Below are positions 1-5,131 of a stretch of 5,131 nt of DNA, piece after piece. The translations under genes and the position numbers were made by a program. Source of the stretch: Flavobacteriales bacterium (GTDB taxonomy: Bacteria; Bacteroidota; Bacteroidia; Flavobacteriales; BACL11); assembly GCA_002710495.1 (NCBI GenBank), contig PAKE01000010.1:29916-35046 (forward strand), written 5' to 3'. Each line of letters starts with the position of its first letter. The stretch's first letter is position 1. The notes under the pieces were generated by a model. The model saw only the letters and a list, made by a program, of their open reading frames with translations, made no database searches and had not been told where the DNA came from.

Positions 1-527
1 GAATCACATTGACTCTGAAATTCATTTGTTTTCAATAATTTATCAGATAAAATACCAGCAAAAATAGAATCTTCCATATTTACCAATCCTTTCCATCCTG
101 AGCATAAAACAATAACATCTTTTATAGATTTCATTATAAAATCATAAACTACATCTATATTTATAAAACAAGCAGAAATAACTTCATGTTTACTTGATAA
201 CCTGATCGCTTTTGTTCCGTTAGTAGTGGTTAAAACAAGTGTTTTATTTTTTACATCATCATTCATATACTGAAAAGGAGAGTTTCCAAGAGGGACACCT
301 TCAATTGGCTCTGCATTTCTTTCGGCAGCAACTATATATCCTTCTTTATTTATGTATTGTTTTGCTTGTTCTAAAGAACTAACCGGTATTAATTCGGAAA
401 TTCCATAATGAAAAGCAGTAGATATTACAGTGGTAGCACGTAAAATATCTACTACAATAACTAATTGATTTCCCTCATCATAATGGTGGAATAAATCTGA
501 CGTTAAACAAACATTTAATCTCCTCAT
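1..527 (-). CDS. comB: ComB-family 2-phosphosulfolactate phosphatase, 3' end missing
   Basis: Reading the minus strand from ATG 527-525 gives 175 codons with no stop before the left edge. Family blocks seen in order are VDILRATTVIS (about residues 27-37), AAERNAEPIEGVPLGNSP (about 67-84), LTTTNGTKAI (about 98-107) and VLCSGWKGLVNMEDSIFAG (about 138-156). These are the signature segments of ComB, a Mg2+-dependent phosphatase that converts 2-phosphosulfolactate to sulfolactate and was first described in methanogen coenzyme M synthesis. Family members are roughly 235-250 residues, so the last quarter is probably outside the window. The start overlaps the gcvT stop in ATGA, a 4-base overlap, so this is the second gene of that unit. 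Coenzyme M synthesis is not expected in Bacteroidota. The true substrate may be phosphosulfolactate for other sulfonates, or an unrelated phosphoester. Family assignment is firm; the biological role is inferred and uncertain. Confidence 0.9.
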   Translation of the reverse strand, partial: MRRLNVCLTSDLFHHYDEGNQLVIVVDILRATTVISTAFHYGISELIPVSSLEQAKQYINKEGYIVAAERNAEPIEGVPLGNSPFQYMNDDVKNKTLVLTTTNGTKAIRLSSKHEVISACFINIDVVYDFIMKSIKDVIVLCSGWKGLVNMEDSIFAGILSDKLLKTNEFQSQCD

Positions 528-1600
528 TTTACAAATGGTAAACTTACAATTTTAGATTTAACCTTCTTCTTTCTAATCTGAATATAAACCTCTGAATGAA
601 TTGAAGTGAATTTAGTAGAAACATATCCCATAGCAATAGATTTATTTAGTGTTGGAGACATAGTGCCTGAGGTAATCAGTCCGATTTGATTTCCTTCTTT
701 ATCTATTATTGGATAATCTTTTCGGGCAATTCCTTTTTCTACTAATTCAATTCCTACTAATTTTCTGCTCGTTCCTTCTTCTTTCTGTATTTTTAGATTT
801 TCATAGCTTACAAATTCCTTATTAAATTTTGTAATCCATCCTAAACCTGCTTCAACTGGTGAAGTAGTATCGTTAATATCGTTTCCATACAAGCAAAATC
901 CTTTTTCTAATCTGAGAGTATCACGAGCTGCAAGACCTATTGCTTTCATCTGAATTTTTGTTGAAAATAATGCGTCCCACAAAGTTCTTGTATCTTCATT
1001 TCTTACATATAATTCGAATCCAATTTCTCCAGTATAACCTGTTCTGGACAAGATTACATCCTCAACTCCTGCAATACTTCCAATCTTAAAATTATAATAT
1101 TTTATTTCAGTAAGATTAACATCCGTTAGTTCTTGCAATAAATCAATAGATCTAGGACCTTGAACTGCTAATAAAGAGTAATTATCTGACTGATTATCAA
1201 TTTTACAATCAAAAGTATTATGTGAATTAATCCAATCTAAATCCTTCTGCATATTAGATGCATTCACAACTAGAAGATACGTATTCTCTTCTATCATATA
1301 CAGTAAAAAATCATCTACAATTCCACCACTATCATTTGGCAAACAAGTATATTGTACTTTTCCTGGAGAAAGTTTACTCACGTCATTTGAAGTGATATAT
1401 TGCAAAAAATCTAATGAATTTGAACCACTGACAAATACTTCTCCCATATGAGAAACATCAAAAACTCCAACCGATTCACGAACAGTTTTGTGCTCTAATT
1501 TTACTCCATCAGAATACTGAACTGGCATAAGATATCCTGCAAATTCTACCATCTTGCCACCGATACTTTCGTGTACATCCGAAAGAACTAATTTTCTCAT
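524..1600 (-). CDS. gcvT: Glycine cleavage system T protein (aminomethyltransferase)
   Basis: This 358-residue cytoplasmic enzyme has the normal family length. It takes the aminomethyl group carried on lipoylated H protein and, with tetrahydrofolate, releases ammonia and 5,10-methylene-tetrahydrofolate. The N-terminal folate-binding domain shows FAGYLMPVQY (20-29), GVFDVSHMGE (45-54), CLPNDSGGIVDD (86-97, with the conserved Asp pair at 96-97 expected in the folate site), NASNMQKD (113-120), AVQGPRS (145-151), SRTGYTGEIGFELY (185-198) and ARDTLRLEKGFCLYGND (225-241). The C-terminal barrel domain has GLITSGTMSPTLNKSIAMGYV (307-327). No key residue appears lost. The ATG at 1600 sits about 20 bases after a strong Bacteroidota -7 element, and the leader is A/T-rich without a Shine-Dalgarno sequence. 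The H and P protein genes are not nearby, which is usual in this phylum. The next gene, comB, overlaps its stop codon by four bases. Confidence 0.97.
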   Translation of the reverse strand: MRKLVLSDVHESIGGKMVEFAGYLMPVQYSDGVKLEHKTVRESVGVFDVSHMGEVFVSGSNSLDFLQYITSNDVSKLSPGKVQYTCLPNDSGGIVDDFLLYMIEENTYLLVVNASNMQKDLDWINSHNTFDCKIDNQSDNYSLLAVQGPRSIDLLQELTDVNLTEIKYYNFKIGSIAGVEDVILSRTGYTGEIGFELYVRNEDTRTLWDALFSTKIQMKAIGLAARDTLRLEKGFCLYGNDINDTTSPVEAGLGWITKFNKEFVSYENLKIQKEEGTSRKLVGIELVEKGIARKDYPIIDKEGNQIGLITSGTMSPTLNKSIAMGYVSTKFTSIHSEVYIQIRKKKVKSKIVSLPFVK

Positions 1601-1619
1601 AAATTTTGATTTAAATTTA

Positions 1620-1653
1620 GCAAATATAAAACTTAATAAATTGATTTTGACAA
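1620..1653 (-). promoter_or_regulatory. Promoter of gcvT-comB
   Basis: On the minus strand TATATTTGC (1628-1620) matches the Bacteroidota -7 consensus TAnnTTTGy exactly. A TTG (1653-1651) lies 22 bases upstream, within the reported spacing for the -33 element. Transcription would begin near 1613, leaving a leader of about a dozen bases before the gcvT ATG. This is pattern matching only; no start site has been measured. Confidence 0.65.
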
Positions 1654-1678
1654 TTATAGGATTCTTTTAAAACTTAAT
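1627..1678. repeat. 11-bp direct repeat in the divergent intergenic region
   Basis: TAAAACTTAAT occurs exactly at 1627-1637 and again at 1668-1678, 41 bp from start to start, or about four turns of the helix. The first copy abuts the gcvT -7 element; the second lies roughly 35 bp before the putative permease -7 element. Two same-face sites between divergent promoters could bind a shared regulator. The sequence is very AT-rich, so chance is a real alternative. Confidence 0.4.
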
Positions 1679-1711
1679 TTAAATATATCGTTAGATATCC
1701 ATAAAAAATTA

Positions 1712-1720
1712 TTATTTTGC
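1712..1720 (+). promoter_or_regulatory. Possible promoter -7 element of the permease gene
   Basis: TTATTTTGC (1712-1720) matches the Bacteroidota TAnnTTTGy element with one mismatch at its second base. No good TTG is visible at the -33 distance; GTTAG near 1690-1694 is the nearest candidate. Transcription would begin near 1727, only about 10 bases before the TTG start codon. The call rests on position and a near-consensus match. Confidence 0.4.
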
Positions 1721-1736
1721 TTTCAAATAAATATAA

Positions 1737-3932
1737 TTGAAGAAACTAGAAAGAAAATTAACTCTAACTAATATAATTGCAATTAGCATTGCTGGAATGT
1801 TAGGAGGTATTTTTGTGTTACCAGGTATAGCTGCCGCAAAAACTGGATCTTCTGTATGGCTTGCATTCTTACTAGCTGCAATTTGTATACTTCCTGCAGT
1901 ACTCTCGAAATCAGAACTCGCAACCGCTATGCCTAAATCAGGGGGGACGTACGTTTATATTGAAAGAGCCTTTGGTCCTCTTTTTGGAACAATATCTGGA
2001 TTAGGACTTTGGTTATCATTATTATTAAAAAGTGCATTTTGTTTAGTAGGTTTTGGAGCATACTTTTCAGTTCTCACTAAAACACATTTTATTCAAATAG
2101 AATATCTGTCCTTAATATTCTTATTTTTAATAATGATATTAAACATAATGGGAGTAAAGAAAGTTGGAAAAGTTCAACTTTTTATAGTAATTATTAGTAT
2201 CTTAGGATTAATTTCTATCCTAATATTAGGTCTTCCAAAATTAGAAAAAGAGTATTTAGACCCATTCTTTAAATTTGGTGATCAAGGATTAATTACAACA
2301 ATTGCCTTTGTTTACGTTGCTTATGCGGGAGTTACTAAAGTAGCCGCTATTGCCGGTGAAGTTAAAAACCCTAGTAAGAATCTTCCCCTATCTATGATTT
2401 TTTCATTAATTCTTATTACTATTATTTACACTGTAATATCGTATACCTTAGTAGGAAATATTTCTGTCGAATCTCTAAAATCTGACTACAAACCAATCCA
2501 TACTTTAGCTTACTCATTATCAGGAGAATGGTTTGCGGTAACTATAGCAGTAATAGGAGTTTTAACTTTAATCTCAATGGCAAATTCCGGAGTATTAGCC
2601 TCATCCAGATTTCCATTTGCTATGGCAAACGATAAATTACTTCCTTCCTTTTTCACAAAGGTTCACAGTAAATATCTGACACCCATTAATACTATATTTG
2701 CAACTTGTATTATAATGGCTTTAGTTATTTTACTTTTAGATGTAGAAAAAATAGCAAAACTTGCAAGTGCGTTTAAAATTACTATGTTTATTGCTGTTAA
2801 CCTATGTGTTATAATATTAAGAGAAACATCTGTTCAGTGGTATAAACCAACATATAAATCTCCTCTTTATCCATATATTCAATTATTTGGAATATTTAGT
2901 GGGATTATCTTACTCTTCTATTTAGGTTTCATGCCAATAATTGCAATACTTGTGATATCATTTCTAGGATATATAATATATTATATCTTTGGGAAAAACG
3001 CTTCAAGAACTGGTGTAATGACTCAATACGGACACATTCCTGCATTATATATATTATTTGGGAAGAAAAGAAACTACAAACATCTAAAAGAACTAGAAGA
3101 CAAAGAAAGAGAAGAAATGTTAAATATAAGCATAGATAAGGATGCTGGAGTAATCGTTCCATTATTAGGTAATGAAATTGCTCCAACCACCCTCATAGAA
3201 ATTGGAGCTTCATTAAATGCTAAATCAAAAATACAAACTTTAAATATTATTGAAGTTCCAGACCAAACATCATTAGATGCATTTTTAGAAGAAAAACCTA
3301 AAACAAAATCATTAGAACGTATTGTCAAAAAATTAGATAGCCGTATTCAACAAGATATTTATTTTGAATCTATCGCGACCCATAAGCTATCTGAAACTAT
3401 GCAAGTTTTGAGTGAAATAACAAATATAAAGTGGTTAATCTTGAGTTGGAATGGAAGAGCTTATAATGGAATATTCTTCAACAACCCAATAGGATGGATT
3501 ATAAGCCATATTAATTCGAACTTCGCATTGTTCAAGTGTAATGGAGTTACAGAGTTTAATAACGTATTATTATCAATCCGACATAATAGTCAAGATATAC
3601 AAAAACTAATTGCGTCTACCAATTCATTATGTAAATATTTTAATTCTGAATTTACATTACTACATGTGTTAAATAAAGAAACTAGAAAAGAAGAAATAGA
3701 AAATATAAAAAAAACATCAAAGAAAGCATTGTCAGGAACTAAAGGAAAATTATTGTTAAAAATATCAGACAATCCTATTGACTCAGTTTCTAATTTAACT
3801 TCAGAATACGATTTATTAATATTAGGAACACCAAAAAAAGATACTTGGGCAACTATGTTATTTGGAACAGGTAAAGATAAGTTCGCGATTAGTTCAGCAT
3901 GCTCGGTTCTAAGGCTCACTATAAAAAATTAA
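1737..3932 (+). CDS. APC-superfamily amino acid permease with C-terminal tandem Usp-like domains
   Basis: This is a 731-residue inner-membrane protein. Residues 1-420 form an amino acid/polyamine/organocation permease with about 12 hydrophobic segments. GGIFVLPG (23-30) is the unwound TM1 substrate site. PKSGGTYVYIERAFGP (66-81) precedes TM3. AYAGVTKVAAIAGEVKNPSKNLP (195-217) spans TM6 and its following loop. SGVLASSRFPFAMANDKLLP (284-303) follows TM8. After a charged linker (about 444-465) come two domains resembling UspA, about 466-600 and 607-729, with beta-strand starts such as GVIVPLLGNE and NNVLLSIRHN. The second ends in LFGTGKDKFAISSACSVLRL, like the Usp ATP loop, but the full G-2X-G-9X-G-S/T pattern is incomplete; the first domain is further eroded. 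Substrate cannot be told. The start is TTG at 1737: TAA at 1734-1736 lies directly in frame before it, and the next Met (residue 21) is already inside TM1. No clear terminator follows the gene. Confidence 0.9.
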   Translation: MKKLERKLTLTNIIAISIAGMLGGIFVLPGIAAAKTGSSVWLAFLLAAICILPAVLSKSELATAMPKSGGTYVYIERAFGPLFGTISGLGLWLSLLLKSAFCLVGFGAYFSVLTKTHFIQIEYLSLIFLFLIMILNIMGVKKVGKVQLFIVIISILGLISILILGLPKLEKEYLDPFFKFGDQGLITTIAFVYVAYAGVTKVAAIAGEVKNPSKNLPLSMIFSLILITIIYTVISYTLVGNISVESLKSDYKPIHTLAYSLSGEWFAVTIAVIGVLTLISMANSGVLASSRFPFAMANDKLLPSFFTKVHSKYLTPINTIFATCIIMALVILLLDVEKIAKLASAFKITMFIAVNLCVIILRETSVQWYKPTYKSPLYPYIQLFGIFSGIILLFYLGFMPIIAILVISFLGYIIYYIFGKNASRTGVMTQYGHIPALYILFGKKRNYKHLKELEDKEREEMLNISIDKDAGVIVPLLGNEIAPTTLIEIGASLNAKSKIQTLNIIEVPDQTSLDAFLEEKPKTKSLERIVKKLDSRIQQDIYFESIATHKLSETMQVLSEITNIKWLILSWNGRAYNGIFFNNPIGWIISHINSNFALFKCNGVTEFNNVLLSIRHNSQDIQKLIASTNSLCKYFNSEFTLLHVLNKETRKEEIENIKKTSKKALSGTKGKLLLKISDNPIDSVSNLTSEYDLLILGTPKKDTWATMLFGTGKDKFAISSACSVLRLTIKN

Positions 3933-3994
3933 TAATTTATAACATTCTGTTACTATAAACCTGAACACGAAGGATTTAATAGATTGGTTTTTTT

Positions 3995-4010
3995 TAGTAC
4001 ATTTGTACTA
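3995..4010. repeat. Perfect hexamer inverted repeat over the PUR-gene promoter
   Basis: TAGTAC (3995-4000) and GTACTA (4005-4010) are exact inverted copies separated by ATTT. The element encloses the -7 sequence completely and follows a run of eight T. It could be an operator for a dimeric regulator that blocks polymerase. The start site would lie just past it, so a transcribed hairpin is less likely. Function is inferred from position only. Confidence 0.45.
3998..4006 (+). promoter_or_regulatory. Promoter -7 element of the PUR-family gene
   Basis: TACATTTGT matches the Bacteroidota TAnnTTTGy -7 consensus exactly. The expected -33 region holds only GATTTA (3973-3978), a weak match to TTTG. 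Transcription would begin near 4013, giving a leader of about 23 bases that is A/T-only just before the start codon. The match lies in the 103-bp gap after the permease gene, so the PUR gene is probably transcribed separately. Confidence 0.6.
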
Positions 4011-4035
4011 GTTTTTAATTTAAATAAATAAAAAG

Positions 4036-4488
4036 ATGGCTGATAATAGAGATGAAATTTATTCAAAATCGCTTAGAGCAGGAAGAAGAACTTACTTCTT
4101 TGATGTAAGATCAACAAGAGCAGATGATTTTTACTTGACAATTACTGAAAGTAAAAGAGATTTTAATGAAGATGGAACTCCTTTTTACAAAAAACATAAA
4201 ATATATCTATACAAAGAAGATTTCCAAAATTTTAAAGATCATCTGAATGAATTAACTGATTACATTATTAAGGAAAGAGGTGAAGAGATTATCTCTTTAA
4301 AAGATAAAGAAACAACTTCTGAAGAAATCAAAACAGATGAAACTGAGGAAGATGAGAAAGTGGAAGAAAAGAAGAAAGAAGAATCTCCAGTAAATGAAAA
4401 AATCCCTGAAGAGGAAGTAAAAGAAGAAGCAACAACTGATTTTACAGAAGTAAACTTTGAAGATCTAGGTAAAGATGAAGATAAATAA
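4036..4488 (+). CDS. PUR-alpha family DNA/RNA-binding protein (DUF3276) with acidic tail
   Basis: The protein is 150 residues. Positions 8-88 look like a single bacterial PUR repeat: YSKSLRAGRRTYFFDVRST (9-27), then DDFYLTITESKR (30-41), then KHKIYLYKEDFQNFKDHLNELTDYI (53-77), a beta-strand-rich half followed by a helix. Bacterial members, including the structurally characterised Borrelia protein, dimerise and bind single-stranded or purine-rich nucleic acid. From about residue 90 the protein is a low-complexity tail: 26 of the last 60 residues are Asp or Glu and 10 are Lys, with little hydrophobic content, so it is probably disordered. The ATG at 4036 follows an A-rich leader with no Shine-Dalgarno sequence. 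It has its own promoter and terminator, so it appears monocistronic, lying between the permease and parA. A cytoplasmic or nucleoid location is expected. What it regulates cannot be seen here. Confidence 0.88.
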   Translation: MADNRDEIYSKSLRAGRRTYFFDVRSTRADDFYLTITESKRDFNEDGTPFYKKHKIYLYKEDFQNFKDHLNELTDYIIKERGEEIISLKDKETTSEEIKTDETEEDEKVEEKKKEESPVNEKIPEEEVKEEATTDFTEVNFEDLGKDEDK

Positions 4489-4507
4489 CAAAAAAAAGAT
4501 TAATTTT

Positions 4508-4532
4508 AAAGCCCTTTTATTAGGGCTTTTTT
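4508..4532 (+). terminator. Rho-independent terminator after the PUR-family gene
   Basis: AAAGCCCT (4508-4515) and AGGGCTTT (4522-4529) form a perfect 8-bp stem with a 6-base loop, and a run of six T (4527-4532) ends the element. It begins 20 bases after the stop codon. The T-run favours termination on the plus strand and separates this transcript from parA. Confidence 0.92.
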
Positions 4533-4573
4533 ATTAAAAACTTTCCGATTTTTGTTAATAAGTGACCCTATAC

Positions 4574-4585
4574 AGAATATATTCT
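4574..4585. repeat. 12-bp perfect palindrome upstream of parA
   Basis: AGAATATATTCT is fully self-complementary and ends 14 bases before the parA -7 element, so it overlaps the -33 region. It could be an operator. Palindromes of this length arise by chance in AT-rich DNA, and the sequence does not resemble the GC-centred parS consensus. Confidence 0.3.
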
Positions 4586-4599
4586 CACTTTTATAGTTG

Positions 4600-4607
4600 T
4601 ATTTTTG
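4600..4607 (+). promoter_or_regulatory. Promoter -7 element of parA
   Basis: TATTTTTG fits TAnnTTTG exactly, though the following base is A rather than a pyrimidine. No clear TTG sits at the -33 distance. A start near 4614 would give a leader of about 17 bases, like the short leaders inferred for the other genes here. The terminator upstream makes a separate promoter necessary. Confidence 0.5.
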
Positions 4608-4630
4608 AAATGTTCAAATAAAATAAATAA

Positions 4631-5131
4631 ATGGGAAAAATAATTGCAATTGCAAATCAAAAAGGAGGAGTAGGAAAAACAACTTCAGCTATGAATCTAT
4701 CAGCTGGACTAGGAGTATTAGAGAAAAAAGTCTTATTAGTAGACACTGATCCTCAAGCAAATTCAACTTCTGGTGTAGGATACGACCCAAGAAAAATTGA
4801 GAACGGAGTATACGAATGTCTTATTGGAAAAGTAAAAGCAAAAGACATCATCTTAGAAACTAAAAGTCCTAATCTGTTTTTATTGCCCGCTCATATTGAT
4901 TTGGTAGGTGCTGAGTTAGAACTTGTAAATGTAGAAAACAGAGAACAAATGATGAAAAATTCTCTCTCTGAAATCATTGATGATTTTGATTATATTATTA
5001 TCGATTGTGCTCCATCTTTAGGTCTTCTAACTCTAAATTCTCTTACAGCTGCTCATTCGTTAATTATTCCTATTCAGTGCGAATATTTCGCATTAGAAGG
5101 ACTAGGTAAATTATTAAATACTGTAAAAATT
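4631..5131 (+). CDS. parA: Chromosome-partitioning ATPase ParA/Soj, 3' end missing
   Basis: The first 167 codons are present and the frame is open to the right edge; the family is about 250-260 residues, so roughly two thirds is here. MGKIIAIANQ leads into the deviant Walker A KGGVGKTT (11-18, signature Lys11 and catalytic-loop Lys16). The A' motif is VDTDPQANSTSG (37-48), and Walker B is IIIDCAPSLG (122-131, Asp125). IPIQCEYFALEGLGKL (146-161) is a typical ParA/Soj block. The absence of an N-terminal helix-turn-helix domain indicates the short chromosomal type rather than the P1-like plasmid type. Such proteins form ATP-dependent dimers on DNA and, with ParB bound at parS, move replication origins apart. 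parB would be expected just beyond the window but is not seen. The ATG at 4631 is fixed by an in-frame TAA directly before it (4628-4630), and the leader is A-rich. Confidence 0.95.
   Translation, partial: MGKIIAIANQKGGVGKTTSAMNLSAGLGVLEKKVLLVDTDPQANSTSGVGYDPRKIENGVYECLIGKVKAKDIILETKSPNLFLLPAHIDLVGAELELVNVENREQMMKNSLSEIIDDFDYIIIDCAPSLGLLTLNSLTAAHSLIIPIQCEYFALEGLGKLLNTVKI

Noticed and set aside
512..514. Minus-strand ATG preceded by a good AGGAG Shine-Dalgarno, as the comB start
   Set aside because: It reads ATG TTT GTT TAA, a three-codon dead end out of the comB frame. The ATG at 527-525 gives the expected ComB N-terminus, and Bacteroidota rarely rely on Shine-Dalgarno sequences.
1639..1655. 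Inverted repeat AATTG / CAATT in the gcvT promoter region
   Set aside because: Arms of five AT-rich bases with a 7-base loop are expected by chance here and form no stable hairpin.
2929..3328. Two open frames antisense to the permease (2929-3186 and 3074-3328)
   Set aside because: They lie wholly inside a well-supported gene, have low-complexity translations and no promoter or family motifs; they are shadows of the AT-rich codons on the other strand.
3590..3919. 109-codon open frame antisense to the permease C-terminus
   Set aside because: It mirrors the Usp-like coding region, has no recognisable motif and no start context; the plus-strand reading is clearly the real one.
3933..4035. Search for a terminator after the permease gene
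   Set aside because: No GC stem with a T-run is visible. The run of eight T at 3988-3995 has no stem before it and lies within the next promoter region.
4489..4630. Search for a parS site near parA
   Set aside because: No match to the GTTTCACGTGAAAC-like consensus was found; only an AT-only-centred palindrome is present.
1..5131. CRISPR array, tRNA/rRNA, insertion sequence or defence-system genes
   Set aside because: No spaced repeats, cloverleaf, transposase motifs, terminal inverted repeats or target duplications were seen; all intergenic gaps are under 150 bp and the genes are ordinary chromosomal types.

Overview
The window is AT-rich, densely coding chromosomal DNA from a member of the phylum Bacteroidota, plausibly Cytophagales or a relative. 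Three things point there: gene starts preceded by the Bacteroidota sigma-type -7 element TAnnTTTG, A-rich leaders with no Shine-Dalgarno sequence, and protein types common in the phylum (a GcvT with FAGYxMPVQY and CLPNxxGGIVDD, a bacterial PUR-alpha protein, and a chromosomal ParA). The assignment is inferred from sequence character, not from a database match.

Left part, minus strand (1-1600): gcvT, the T protein of the glycine cleavage system, is followed by a gene of the ComB (2-phosphosulfolactate phosphatase) family. The stop of gcvT and the start of comB share ATGA, so the two form one transcription unit that is probably translationally coupled. comB runs off the left edge after 175 codons. 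A well-formed promoter lies just upstream of gcvT.

Middle, plus strand (1601-3932): a 136-bp divergent intergenic region separates gcvT from a 731-residue APC-superfamily permease. The permease has about 12 membrane segments and a C-terminal extension that looks like two tandem, degenerate UspA domains. It must start at TTG, because an in-frame stop lies immediately upstream. The intergenic region carries an exact 11-bp direct repeat spaced 41 bp apart.

Right part, plus strand (3933-5131): a small PUR-alpha family nucleic-acid-binding protein with a long acidic tail has its own promoter, whose -7 element sits inside a perfect hexamer inverted repeat. It ends in a clear intrinsic terminator. 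After that comes a second promoter and the first 167 codons of a chromosomal parA (soj), cut by the right edge.

The genes do not form one pathway. They are a one-carbon/sulfonate pair, a transporter, a nucleic-acid-binding protein and a segregation ATPase. No mobile element, CRISPR array, RNA gene or convincing new defence-like system is visible. The points most worth checking are the ComB-GcvT pairing, the permease-Usp fusion with eroded nucleotide motifs, and possible autoregulation of the PUR gene. No gene-free stretch exceeds 300 bp.
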